Below, piece by piece: positions 1 through 12,539 of a stretch of DNA of 64,000 bases (its first letter is position 1; each line of letters starts with the position of its first letter). Origin of the DNA: Apostichopus californicus (Eukaryota > Echinodermata > Holothuroidea > Aspidochirotida > Stichopodidae); assembly GCA_020650975.1 (NCBI GenBank), contig JAIPMN010000621.1, positions 18,580-82,579 of the forward strand. Direction: 5' to 3'. Under the pieces are notes generated by a model. The model saw only the letters and a list, made by a program, of their open reading frames with translations, did not search any database and had not been told where the DNA came from. A program made the position numbers and the translations under genes.

Positions 1-690
1 CAAACTGAAATGGATCATAACAAAAATTATTGAATGTAGGCTACCATTGCCATTTTTTTGTATTTTCACCAAATATGTACATTAGATCTAAAGGCCAAAT
101 ATATCCAATACATTTTTTCTTCATTTATTTTCAATAATTGAACTTAAGTCAGTTTTGTGCTCCCTCCCCCCCCCCCCCACCCCATCATTTCATATCTCAT
201 TATCTTAATTTTCTGCAATGAGTTTTAAGCCAACTTGTTATAATTTGTTTGTTTGAAAGTCTTTTTAATGTTTAGACTTTTTCTGTTATTCTTTCTACAT
301 TACCTGTGTTTGCCATATTATCATCACATAGTGGATTGTTAATATCTGCTGATAATTTTGGAACTTTGATATGCTGAGGTCTGTATATATGCTACAGTGC
401 TACAGTTCTACTGACACGGAAACTCACGTCAGTACAGTTGAGAATTATTTACCTTAACAATTGATTTAGAAATTCCAAAGTTCAAAAATCCCAGTTTATT
501 TGACTTTGGTTTGTGTGCATCTATATCATGTGATGTTATTGACAGAACTTGTAATCACCGTTTAGATTTATTTAGTCTATATTCAGAATTCCGGGTTTAC
601 ATTTTAATGAGCACTGTATTTTCTCGGCTGATGTACTATTTGAAGTAACATCATCTTTGTGTCAAGTGTTTTAACATCCGGTATGTACAG

Positions 691-1033
691 CAAGGGCGTA
701 GGAACCGGTGGGGCTGGGGGGGCGCCAGCCCCCCCAGTGAAAAATATGGTGGGGCGGAAGTATCATTCCGCCCCCCCGCTCCGCAAGTCAGAAAACCCCT
801 TTTTCATTTCCAAATGAGAAAAAAATCTCATTTGGAGCACCAAATTGCATCTAAGGCCAGGTGAAAATGCAAAATTATTTACAAAATGGAATGGGTGTTG
901 AAGTGTGCTATATTGCACCAAATTGCATCTGAGGCAACCTGGAAATGCAAAAAAAATCCAAAAAAAGACCCCTCCCCCAGGCCGGCCATCAGTCTTCGGC
1001 CCCCCCACTCAAAAGTACTTTCCTACGCCACTG
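691..1033. mobile_element. hAT-type non-autonomous DNA transposon (MITE), intact
   Basis: The 343-bp element has imperfect terminal inverted repeats: left CAAGGGCGTAGGAACC, right (reverse complement) CAGTGGCGTAGGAAAG. It is flanked by a perfect 8-bp direct duplication ATGTACAG at 683-690 and 1034-1041. Termini of the CAGTGGCG type with 8-bp duplications are typical of hAT elements. No transposase frame is present. The interior holds two diverged copies of a CACCAAATTGCATCT unit near 838 and 916. Confidence 0.85.
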
Positions 1034-1100
1034 ATGTACAGTAGCTTCAATGTTTGAGGGACACTAAAACTTGTTAATAGTTTTTTATGGAACTTTATTC

Positions 1101-1156
1101 AGCCCCGGAAGAAGATCCTGCTAGGATCGAAACGTCAGGCCCACTTACTTTTACAC
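1101..1156 (+). repeat. Hairpin motif of Penelope-like-element type, copy 1
   Basis: It contains GAAGAAGATCCT then AGGATCGAAACGTC, a 6-bp stem (GATCCT/AGGATC) with a 3-nt loop, followed by AGGCCCACTTACTTTTACAC. Copy 2 is at 12780-12838 on the other strand with only a few differences. From memory this motif occurs in many marine invertebrate genomes next to Penelope-like or related retroelements; that link is an inference. Confidence 0.6.
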
Positions 1157-2416
1157 ATAATATTATGTATGTGTCTTTAATGCGAAAGACCTGTTCCTTT
1201 CATCAAACATAAAAGCTAAATCATTAAATAATATAAGATACAAGAAAACAAAGTAGAAAAAAATTGTTTGAAAGGATGTAATCAATATTACTTGGGAGAA
1301 ATTGTTTAATTCAGATGACAGTTATTTTTCTGAGGCGGGTGGGTATGTGGGGGGGGGGGGAGGGGGACAGGAACGGGTAGGCTGTGTAAAATGATATTGT
1401 AGAGATCAGTAACAATATTAGTTTTAGACATCTCTACTCTAAACAATTTAAAAAAAATGATTATTTTTAATTTCATATCGTTACCGTATCATGTCTGTAA
1501 TCTTCCTCTCCCTACCAAATCCTAAATCTTTCATTAAATGTTTATCTTTAATAATTGTTCTTGTATTGTTGTATTGTTCATGACGACAAGGGCCTTGACA
1601 TGAAGTCAACAATATTCTTGTTGTTTAAATGATCAGTGAGACTGTGACTTAATTTCAATCATCTCTCTATCTAAAATTGTGGATCTTGTTGGCATATATT
1701 GAAGGCAATATTTTGTGGCATTTTAATCTCCTTAAAATTTCCAACCATTTTAAATTCCTATGAGCAGTGAGCCACAAAAAGAGATACCTACAGTAGCTGC
1801 ACATGATAACTTTATGAAATATAAAAGTTTGAAAAAAATTGACTTTAATTATGTTTTGCAAATGTTAGATGTTTATATTGCCCAATTGCATTATAGCACT
1901 TGCTCTATTTAAGTTATCAGCAGGCTAGTACAGTTTTTAATGTGACTTGTAATTGTACTACATACCTGTCCTTGATATATTTAAGTATGGCAGCAGTTTT
2001 AGCAAAACATGTGTTCTACTGTACAGTAATTAAATTTGCTGTATCAATTATGCTTGAAAACTTATGTATTCAACTTAAATATATGTGAAATTGGAGTCCA
2101 TAATGATGAGGAAACTTTAAGTTGTCTTAGATATAACATGTTTAAACTGTGTCCTATTATTGTATCCAATCAACAGTAACAATGAATCTAATGAGGTGAT
2201 AGGCCTGCTACTGCAGAGTATACTATACAAAGCATGATTGTAACTTGTGTTTGTGTGTAGAACTAATCATACCAGCTTTTGTAAGGTCAAATAAGGTCAC
2301 ATATTGTGTATTTCAGAAGAATAGTGGCACGCACCGAAGTTGTCATGTACTTGATGTACAGATTGACCCACAATTAGCGTCGTCGATGTTACTTCTTCCT
2401 CTCAGGCCGAATACCT

Positions 2417-2565
2417 TCAGATCGTTAACGGCTCTTTGAGATAACTCATAAAGCGGTTTCTCCTGACAGCCTTGTTGTAGGCATCTCGATGATGATCTCT
2501 GTTCTTGCTCACAGGGTACAGTCCATCTTCTTCCTCCTCCTCCTCCAGCAGCTCAGTAATAGTGA
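2417..2565 (-). CDS. Putative terminal coding exon of an unidentified minus-strand gene
   Basis: Seen: read on the minus strand from an AG at 2566-2567 down to TGA at 2417-2419, the frame gives about 49 residues. It starts VTITELLEEEEEEDGLYP, continues KNRDHHRDAYNKAVRRNRF, and ends SYLKEPLTI. The stretch is richer in G+C than its surroundings. The product goes from acidic to basic and looks protein-like rather than random. An alternative acceptor is at 2552-2553. The pyrimidine tract is weak. I do not recognise the family. No upstream partner exon was identified and no clear poly-A signal is seen on the minus strand. It may be a real last exon, a retained pseudogene piece, or chance. Confidence 0.4.
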
Positions 2566-5500
2566 CTCAGTATGAGAGGTCATCACATGGTTTCCATTAA
2601 GACAACTGAGGATAGCTCATGTAAATTCACACCGCTGCATTATATTACATTGCAGCAGCTATCAACGTTCTACTGCAGCTGTCCGAAATGTTTTGTTTGC
2701 TTCCTCTCTCGGCTCGCGCTGCGGCTCGGAATGAAATCCTTGGAATAGATCAGTAACATGAGCGTGATGTTCAACACCTCGCGCATATTTCAACGACATT
2801 AAGCCCCAACAGAGTGCATACACTGTACGGTATTAAAGTTAGCTTTCTTTCATCTCTGTCAGTTGTCAGAGACTGAGTTTCACAGTTACATCCATATGCA
2901 ATCATCTAGATATATCCATGAAGGATTTAATGCATCTCTAGAATTCCAACAATATTTTTGCATCATTGTGAAGTCATGACAGTATACCAAGGATATCTGC
3001 TATACATTAGTATCATGTAGTTGCATTTAGTCTTTACAAGCAGACTTGATGCGATGACCTAATTTTCTAGTGTTTATCCATTGAAAATGATCATGGCGGT
3101 ATTAAGAAAAGGCAGAACATACCACAAAGTAATTCAGTTTCAACCTTGGGGAATTTTTTCCAATTTTTTAACATTTTATTTCAAAGCTAGGGTGGATGCC
3201 AAAAAGAAAACACTCACTTAGTGGTATAGGTCAATCGTTGACGAGTTAAGGTCAATCTTAGATTGTTTGCATAAATTAACATAAATTAGTTCTTCTTAAT
3301 GGTGGTGCCACTCAGTTGTTGTATTTTACTGTAACTTACTTTTTGCTTAAAATGTATCAACTCTGACTTTATTATCAACTGACAAAGGTTTCAGTTCTAT
3401 AAGATTGTAAACACCTTCTAATGTTCTGATTGTAAAAACACTGATATGCGTTGCCATCAATTCAATTGTGTCTGCAACGATGTGACCATTTTGTATTACA
3501 CATTCTGTTATGCCCCATGAGACAGGTTATTCTTTATGACGTACATGTTGTATATAACTGCACAGTCCAACTAGTTCTTTTGTATCAATGTAATACTGTA
3601 GTTTACCATACAAGCCGCTTCAGTGGTAATATGACTGGTCACTTTCAGAGATTATTCTATCGTCATGGAAACATCCTTGATCTATAATCATGTAATCAGA
3701 GAATATATGGAAAATTTAAGAGATATACTGTGGTTGTACAGCACACTTAATTTGAAGCCCAAGATTTTTATTTCCTCGCCAATTTTACAATACAGCTCGT
3801 AACATTTTTAAACTTTTCTTCATTTCAAGGGATTATATTAGGAAAAGGAAAGAAAAAACTATGGTTGGTTTTGAATAGATCTGTTGATTTGGGCTTTCTT
3901 GTGAGTGACGTTTGTCTGATATTAATAGTAAAGCATACAAACTTCTCTAGAAGCTACAATTTTTTTCCCAGAACCAAACTTGATTGTGTGAACTCTTGGC
4001 CAATTTGAACTAGATTTATGAGTGATATGATATATATATATAGAGGAGTGATATATATAGGGAAGGAGGGGTGGAAAGGGCCAGGAATGGTGTAATAGTA
4101 TGATTATAAAATTGCAATCATATTCGATCACTACTAAGTGTGCATGGTAAACTTGTGACAAAGTCTAAAGATCATGCAGAATAGGTTGGATTATGTCTAC
4201 AATGAACATATTTTGTAATCAGTACACTTGAGAAAGGGTTGATGAGGTAAATAACAACAACTGCATAGTGCAAACTATTATTAATTATTAAAAATATAGT
4301 TTGTCTTGAGGTTTGATGCTGTACTGTGGAGAGTATTAATAGTGATGATCTCGTTGTCAAAGGTTACATCACTGGAGCTGGTCTGAAGCAGTAGCGGAGC
4401 GTCCATACAGTCAGGGGGGGCGGATGCCCCCCCTGACGGACTCAAATGGACTGCTGGCGCCCTTTTCAGCTTTTTACCACTTTTTACTTATTTGCGATTA
4501 TTGACTTTTTTATTGCGCTCTCATCTACCTATTGACATTTGTCACATTTTGTTGGTGTAATTTTCTGACAAAATGGCGATAACACCTATTTATTCTTCGT
4601 TTATCTGCAAATTAGCAAGGCCCGGAAAGGGTCATTTCCGGCGATCTAGAGTGTATCTTTACTCAAAAAATTTCTGTACGCTCCGCGCCAACCAATGGTG
4701 GCGCTCCGCTTAGATAGTGTCGAAAGCGCCCCTACATACCATTCTCGCCCCCCCCGACCAATACCCCCAGCTCCGCCACTGGTCTGAAGTGGCTGTTGTA
4801 CACTGCTTCACATGGAGATTGAAGGATAGCAGAAGTGATACACTCAATGCTCTTACTAGTGATGTCATCCGGGCTAAATATTTTATTACCTAATCACAAA
4901 ACTGCATTTTAAGACTTAACTGCAAGAATTTACCTTTACTTCCATTTAAATTTCCTCTCAAGATTTATATTTTATAAGTGAACAATTTAATTTATATTTA
5001 TTTTGTGAAGCAGATTTGACATCTCAGAACTTTGTTTCTTATGAAATCCTATGGTTCCCTACACAAAAACTGCTGATTGTCTTTGCACACTTGTATACAG
5101 TAGCAATTTAACCATTGTGCATAGAATGTTGCTATGCGATAGTGGATAAATTATTCCCTGTATTCAATTCAAGATGTAACTGGAGGATTGGCTTAATATT
5201 TGAGGTTGTTTGGAAACATGAGTCAGTTTTGTTTGGCTTAGTAAACCTAGTAAGACATATACTGTATAACTGTAAAGTAAACATAATTAAAGCTGGTGTC
5301 AGGTATCAAAAATTTGCCAAAATGTAAAAGCATATTTTTGTGTCTGTGATACATTGTAACATTTCACAACTATTTAGTACTGTACATTAAAATGCAGGAC
5401 ACATCTTGTTAGATACTTTCTCGCTCTTGAAGGGGAAAAAAAGAAAGAAGATAAAAAAGAGACCTAAACCAAAAATTACAGAATGTTGAAAGATAAGAAT

Positions 5501-7085
5501 TACAGATCATTGAACTATTGTACATAAATGCACACATGTAAAGTTGTTTAAATATATGCAAATCTTATTACCCTTGCCCACTTATCGGAGCACTCGAAAC
5601 TGTGTACTGCCTGATCGAGAGTGGATCTTGTTTTCTCATTAACCCAATTTTAAATTAAACATTTGAAGCAAGCCCTCTCCTCTCTTTCTCATCACCTTAT
5701 TCCCCGTGGTAATCCATCAGAGTACTTCAAGTGTATGACAGAGGAAAATGAACAGTGTGAAAGCGGACTCCAAAGTTTAATTTTGAGGCGAAATAACTGC
5801 ACCATATCTGTCAGTGTGTGTGATCGTGATGGACTTACTGTAGTATGTACAAGTCTGATATAACAAAAATATATATGTATTATGTATATAGGCATAAGAT
5901 CTGTGTCAAATGGCTATAGTGGTACAGTCCATATCTGGAAATACCATTTTGGATGAGGTATGGCATATATGTGGCAAGTTTGTCATTCATACTTGGCATT
6001 AAAATGTTTGTTGCTATCCCAAAAGTTCTCAGCCAATTTTTTTTTTTTTAACTGATATGAATTCACAAATACCAAGTGTAAGAGTTGATGCCCAAAAAGG
6101 GATTCAAAACGAGCACAAAATCGCTGATGAGGAGTAAATCGATAATTTGGTATTTTATTGTGATATGCCGTAGACACCATATTTTTTAGCAAATTTAATG
6201 ATTTCAGCTAAATGAGTACAAAAGTTTTAAATTATGAGTATGCGAGAGTAACAAAAGACTAAACATGTACAGTATGTACCTTCAGTGTTTATGGCCGACT
6301 TAAAAATTCTTTTCAAATGTTACTCACATATGGGTGTAAAGCATATGAAGGATCTATGTAACCATGACGATATCAAATTTCTGGCAGTCGTTCATCCAAT
6401 GTGAGGGGGTAACTTAACAGCAAAATACAATGTAAGCAACATGACCGCTTTCTACACTGTAATGTACAACAGGACCACGTTTTATTATATTAACGATACA
6501 CAGCATATTATGGAGACAACAGAAAAATTGTAACAGCAACACTAACCAAATCTACAGTAAGATTAACACAGGTACATATTATATGAGAAAGACAAAAAAA
6601 TTGAAACAAACATATTTTACTTTTTCATATTCTTGAGTACATCCACTGTAACAGCTGTTCTCTTTTTTCCCCGCCATTTGCTAATAATCAGCTTTGCTCT
6701 AGTAATGGGATTGAATCGTGCAAATAAAGCCTGTCCAATTGACACCCCCAGGTGGAGAGAGCATTTTATGTACAGTATCTCTCTCATTGGTCGGAGTTAA
6801 CTACGATATTCTCTCCTTCCACCAGTCATCTGTTTTAGCTGACTGCAAATTTCATCCCCGTTTAAATTTGAACCCTCCGGGCATTTTTTGTAAACTTGTA
6901 CTATGGGAATGCTTCAGCAACACCATAAAGTTACAAAGACAAAAAGAGTAAAACAAAAGCAAAGAAAGGGGAGCAAAATGAAAATGGAAGAAGAATAAAG
7001 AAAATCAAAAGAGATGATTAGAGTTCAAGTAACGGCTCTATACCTCCAAAACAGCCTCATCATAAAATGTGAGCAAGGTTATATC
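2566..7085. other. Non-coding stretch
   Basis: It holds the MITE at 4389-4781. The stretch 2640-2860 is less AT-rich, with several CpG and E-box-like CAGCTG sites, and could be regulatory. The short frames listed by length alone in this stretch show no protein-like composition. Confidence 0.5.
4389..4781. mobile_element. hAT-type MITE, intact
   Basis: The 393-bp element has termini CAGTAGCGGAGCG (left) and CAGTGGCGGAGCT (right, reverse complement). Perfect 8-bp duplications GTCTGAAG flank it at 4381-4388 and 4782-4789. A short C/G-rich hairpin lies just inside the left end. There is no coding capacity. The interior differs from the element at 691, so it is a different family in the same superfamily. 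Confidence 0.87.
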
Positions 7086-7432
7086 TCATTCTTCGGGAAT
7101 TATTTGGTCTCGACAAAAACATTCTGCATTTTCTTGCCTGTTGTCTGAGAGAACATTTTGCACTGGTCCATTGACGGTCTGGTTGAAGGAGTAGAAAGTA
7201 CTTGAACCATTCCAGAAGTGGCCCCGAAGATACGTTCCGTTAATATAAAGCCGAAAAGCCCCGCGTCTCTTCCTTCCGTGGAGACAAGTTGGTGACACAA
7301 AGATGGGGCTAAACATTAAATTGTCCTCATAATCAAATTCTCGACATCGTTTCAGGTCTACTGGGTCAGAAGAATTCTGTCTCTCTTGATCGTATTTAGC
7401 TCGTGGCAGAACCAAAATCCAAAATAAGATTT
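7086..7432 (-). CDS. Putative terminal coding exon of an unidentified, probably extracellular, minus-strand protein
   Basis: Seen: on the minus strand an acceptor-like ctccag after a T-rich tract ends at 7433, followed by an open frame of about 114 residues to TGA at 7086-7088. The product has four N-glycosylation sequons (NSS, NGT, NGS, NQT) and four cysteines, including a closing CFC. Segments such as RGAFRLYINGTYLRGHFW look like a folded, secreted or luminal domain. The block is less AT-rich than its flanks. I do not recognise the family. No neighbouring exon was found; 2417-2565 also ends in a stop, so the two cannot be consecutive exons of one message unless used alternatively. Confidence 0.45.
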
Positions 7433-8402
7433 CTGGAGATGGTTTTCGTGGATAAAAAAAATGGTACGCAAGATTGGGCAAAAAAAAATGGAGAGAAAGA
7501 AGGAAAAATTTTGGAGGGTATTGATACTGAACAGAGCAATGAATTAGGTGGATATATTTAGATTAATCTGCAGCAAACAAGTGAGAATATTTCTACACTG
7601 GTATTCAAAACCTTCTGTTAGTTATTAGTACACTGTATAGTGTGCAGTGTACATTATAGAAACTGTGTAGATTGTAGAGTTCTGTACTTCATCGTTTGCA
7701 TTGCTAGTTCAGAATTGATATTTCATAAATATAATTTTATTGCATTCTCTAGTCTTAGTGAGTAGGTGACTCTGGTTGTATGTAGTAAGATGTCTGTGAT
7801 CGACTTGATGTTATTTGTCATGTTACTAAACGTGACTGGTCAGTTTGTAGAAAGTATTAGCTTGCTTCCTACCTTCCCCCTGTCCCCACCGCCCCCCAAT
7901 CCCACAGCCCTAGTTTAGCCTTTGCTTTGTACCCACCTGTACATAGGATGGTTGTCAAAATATCAAGTTGGAGATACTCGTGACATGTTTGTCTAAGTTG
8001 TTTGACTGTTTCTTAACCAGTCCATATAGAATTTAGGTTTTGGTGGTCTCACATAACATTTTAATCTAGTCAAGCCATAACCCATAACTATTAAACGAGT
8101 ACCTCCAATCTCATCGCATTTGCATTAACTTTGATAAATTACAGATGTAAATTTTTCAATACTGCAGGACACCGACTTATTGAAACAACTAGTCAAGTTT
8201 CTTATCAAATGTCGAAAAGTCCAAAAAATACTTGTAATTGTCAAATTGTCTAAATTTCATGTGGTTAGAGTTATATTCTTGAAGGGCTAGGGAACTGGCT
8301 ATCAAAATTTATAAAAATAGATGAACCTAAATTATAACGAATATTTGATGAAAAATGAAGGATGGTGTTCTAGAACATTAATTTAATCAATAAAATTGGT
8401 AA

Positions 8403-8575
8403 ATTTACTTCGTACCTCGCTTACCTATCTCCCCACAACCTTAGCACCACCTTCTGCTGTGCCTAGAATGAACTGGTAACCTTTTAACACTGTGCGCCCT
8501 CTATGACAGGCTCCTCAGGTCATTGCCCTTCTCATGAGACCACTTCCAAACCAGTAAGTTTTGGAAAATTTGTTA
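8403..8575. repeat. Dispersed repeat family, copy A
   Basis: It shares TTACTTCG, CTTACCT-TCTCCCCACAACC, CTTTTAACACTGTGC-CCCTC and the end AACCAGTAAGTTTT with copy B at 32732. There is no coding frame or inverted termini. The class is unknown. Confidence 0.65.
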
Positions 8576-8849
8576 AGATTGTTGACCAGAAAACAATAGG
8601 ACTTTGTTGTTTTTGGTGGTCAGGTCAGCTGGTCAGCTCTTACAGGTCTAACAGTTAAATAAGATTTTCATGTGCTCATGGTGTTGTGTAATTTTGTATA
8701 ATCCTTTAGAGTAAGGCTGTAATAGTCAATTACTAGGGTTAATCAGTTAATTTTTAGAATAAAAACAATTTAAACAAAATGTAAAGCCTTTCCCTTCTAC
8801 ACACTTATGTATGACCTTTGGTTAGGAAACAAATTGATCTTGCTGGTTG

Positions 8850-8914
8850 TGTGAATTTTGTAACTGTTAGATGAATCTTTAGTGTGAATTTTGTAACAGT
8901 TAGATGAATCTGTA
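8850..8914. repeat. 33-bp tandem duplication
   Basis: Two copies of TGTGAATTTTGTAAC-GTTAGATGAATCT stand next to each other with one or two changes. Confidence 0.85.
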
Positions 8915-9972
8915 GCCCTTAGCAGCCCCACTTGACCCCCAAGTGACTCTCATGATGAATTTGGTGGATGATGGTTCGTTTGGTAACCAATAAAAAATCT
9001 TCATTTTCGTTGCTATGGAAAGATCTGCAATTGAGATAGTCCATTACCAAAGACAGAAGATACGGAAATGGATTGTGTAGGATGCTAAATGCTTTAGAAT
9101 GAAAGTGTCAGTTTATTTATGATTAAAAGCTTATTTTTGCATATCATTTTTGGTGTTGAATCTCAAAGCACACTGGATAATTCTTCCTTACAATGTAGAT
9201 TCTCCTATTTAAGAAATTATGTGATTTAAGTGTTTATATTTCTTGAATTTCTTGGCTCTGAACCAGGTCAAAATATATGACCCTGATTGTTATGGTAATG
9301 TTAGTAGTATAATTGTACAACTACTGATGTCCAAAGCAGTATCAGTTTGAGAGGGACTTAATGTGTGCTTAATTTAGAGAACTTTGTTCTTTTCAGCGAT
9401 ATAGAAAACGGTTATCAAAGGAAGGTGATCGGTAATTTAAGGCTATTTTATCTGGCGTTGCTCGTCCACTACGGATGATCATTTTTGGTCCTAAATGTCT
9501 GAAATTGGAATGAAATCACTGAATGGTACCTTACTTGCATTCATATCTTTATACAAAAAAAGATTTTAGAGGATATTTTTGTCCAAGGAGATTGAGAGAA
9601 ATGTCCATAATATTTTGTTCAAATCTCATTGATTGATAATGACAGAGCAACAAACAGTATGGTAGGATAATGGACAGGAGTCATTGCAAAATGCTTGCAG
9701 TAGGGTATTCATTATATATCCTTCTGTAAAGTATTCGGTTTCAAGCAAAGAATACCTCTCTATATGAGTAGCATTGGTACACTTTATTTGCAAGGAACCT
9801 ACTGTCCACATAGTTGAATTCTATTGTGTATACATGTTGTGATTAGATAGGGTCATATTTGACTTTTTGGCTGTAACAGGAAGTTGAACCAACGTGAACA
9901 CTAGTAAAGTGTATTTCAGCCTTTTCAGGTTACACTTGGTATTGTTACAGATCTTTTGTTACTTTAGTTAAC

Positions 9973-10280
9973 CAGGCGCGTAGCGAGGAATTTGCCAAGG
10001 GAGGGGCGAACCTGTAGGCCAACTATTAGAGCCGTAGATTCGGCATTGGAAACTATCTAAGCGTAGTGCCACCATGAGTTGGCGCGAAGCGTAGAAGAAA
10101 ATTTTGACTGAAAATGCCTCACAGATCTCTGGAAATGGCACTTCCCAGGCCTTGTAAGTTGCATCTTAGCATTTTCTATTTTGAAATTACTAGCGATATC
10201 ATAAAAACATACACACAAAATTTGCTCAAGGGGGGGGCAGTTGCCCCCTTTCGCCCCCCCCCACCTTCGCTACGTGCCTG
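9973..10280. mobile_element. hAT-type MITE, intact
   Basis: The 308-bp element has termini CAGGCGCGTAGCGAGG (left) and CAGGCACGTAGCGAAGG (right, reverse complement). Perfect 8-bp duplications TAGTTAAC flank it at 9965-9972 and 10281-10288. There is no coding frame. A G-run/C-run hairpin sits near the right end. A truncated relative is at 31288-31465. Confidence 0.87.
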
Positions 10281-12539
10281 TAGTTAACTATGATTCTTCA
10301 AAACAATTCCTGTCAGGCAATATCTTTGCATACTGTAATTCAGAGTAAACCTTGAATGAACTCTCACATTGGAAATGGATTTTGGTTTGCTTAAATCCTA
10401 AAACAGCAAAAATTATAAACAATCAGCCATTTCCTACAAAATATGCAGCTGAAAGTTACATTCTATTTTAATGACAAATTATGTAAATATGTGCTTCTCT
10501 CTTAAAATTTGACAATTTTTGGCCCAGTTTTGGGCAAAACTTTAAAAACGGAAACATTTCTTGTCAACTCCTTCCCTTGTGGGGAAATAAAATGGTCGAA
10601 AACTAATGAGATTTTTATTTTCACAAGATTCAATATTTCTAGCTTGTGTGTGACGACACGTCTGTTCTATTTACTCCCACCTTCAAACTCACGAGGTTTC
10701 TCTCCCAAAGAGAAAAAACAAGAGTAAACATGGAGCTGCAGAAAGCAATTCGTTTAATTGAAAAACCTGTCATAGCTGTCACGTTTAGCACCAGTATGTT
10801 GGCTGTCTGGCAAGCATTCATTATTAAGGCAACAGAAAGCCAGAGTTTGTATCAATTTTGGGAGGTTTGGGTTTGGTGGTAGTAATTTCTTCTACCACCA
10901 GTCTGTAAAATTCTGGGCTGGATGGAGTCTGGAGATGAACAAAGGCAAGATGGAAGATGTTTTGCATCTACAGTATTGCAGTAGCTCGGCTTATTTGGGC
11001 AACTGTTTTAGATTTGATGAATATTGTAGGTTGAAGGAATGACTTAAGGCAGGAATTAAGTCACTGATATTTTATTGTCCAAAGAAAAAAAAGAAAATTT
11101 TGAGTGCTAGTAATATATTCTGGTTTTCAAGATATTGGACGTTAAAATATGCTAATTCTCTATGTATTCCAGTCACTTCGGTTGATGAGCTTCAGCTCTT
11201 TAACTAAAGGGTTATTTATCAAAAATTAAAACTTTATAGCAGTACATCCTGGAATTATACCTTTTTTTATTTTATTTTTCTTCAAAGGTCCGCAAACATA
11301 CTTTTCATAGCAAAGTTAATTTTGTGCCTAAAGTTTATCCTTGAAATGAAATGCCATCTCAATATGTTTATGGTATGTTTAGACTTTGGATGGATTTTAC
11401 ACAGGCTCGAAAGAACTACACTTCAGCAATTAGACAGAACAACAATCAATTTATTGTAATATTTATAAGATCTTATCTATGGTACATTGCAAAGAAACAT
11501 ATTCTTCTAGCGTCCAGGCTGTATGTAAGATGACTTTACAAGGGAAAAAGATATATTATATATAAATTAAAACACAGAACTTGCTAAACCTTTATATATA
11601 TTTTGCAAAAGGAAGTTGCAGTATATTTTATGTAACTAATATAAAGCCATAATAAATTAAACAGTTCTTATTGACCATTAATTAAAGCTGTATTGAGTTT
11701 TCAAACTTAGTTAAACTTGTACTACACTGAATGCACAATTTCCAGTAAAAGTCACTGCTTATATATAATTATGTCATACATGAATATTCATTTTCTCAGA
11801 TCTGATATGATAAATTACTCTATAAATTATTGTCTCTCTTCTTTAAAATTCAAGAAAATATGCACTCTTTTATAACTTCTGTCCTATTTGAGCACTCTCT
11901 CCTTGTTGCAAGTCTTCTTATGTCGTGTAGTCACGTAGTGCATAGCATTCCTCCCCTCTCTCCCTGATTCCTAAAAGGCTTTAATCCTCTTCTCGAAAAA
12001 ACTTAATAAACTGTAGGAAGCGCCGCTGTATTAGATTACCTCTCACAAGAAAGTACACAGCCTGATGGAGTCTTCCTGTTAAAGCTAATGTTTAGGCTTC
12101 ACACTAACAACCTCCACCTCGGGCTCCCAGAGTGTTTACACAGCTCTCTGCCAGGATTACGTTCATTACTTTGCAAAGAAGCCGGTTTCATTGATTTCAA
12201 ATTTCCTCTAACAAGATATTTTTCACCGAGACAACCTTCTGTTTTTTTGCATGTACACAGATTTAGAGCTCTGATTGGTACTGGTGTCGAGGAGGACGAC
12301 CTGCCTCGGCTGTAATATTTTGACGTCGAGAGAAGATGTTCATTATTAAAATTAGCTTACAAACCTATCGAAACAAAACTTAAGCCTTAAGCATCTCTGT
12401 TTTTTTTTCCGTTTTGCCTTCTTCTTTTTGGTTCATCATTGGTGATGATCAAGTGAACATTGAACTAACCGATTTTATATATTTAATGGCCCTCTCTTTT
12501 CGCGATTATCTGTTTGTGTTATTATGCTATGTTATCATG

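Larger units (their letters stand above)
1..2416. other. Non-coding stretch with MITE and retroelement motif
   Basis: Apart from the MITE at 691-1033 and the hairpin motif at 1101-1156, it holds only AT-rich sequence with C-runs and G-runs (168-180, 1350-1372). No frame has a coding look. Confidence 0.6.
7433..12539. other. Non-coding stretch
   Basis: It contains dispersed repeat copy A, the 33-bp duplication and the MITE at 9973. The block 11990-12330 is richer in G+C than its surroundings and may be a conserved non-coding element. No gene is supported. Confidence 0.5.

Noticed and set aside
1101-1156. Functional hammerhead ribozyme at copy 1 of the hairpin motif
   Set aside because: The CTGA part of the core is changed (CCGGAAGA), there is an extra A before the stem and no flanking helices are visible.
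10646-10882. 78-codon + frame with a plausible helical peptide (MELQKAIRLIEKPV...)
   Set aside because: A minus-strand frame overlaps it, no splice sites fit clearly and no family is recognised; too weak to list as a gene.
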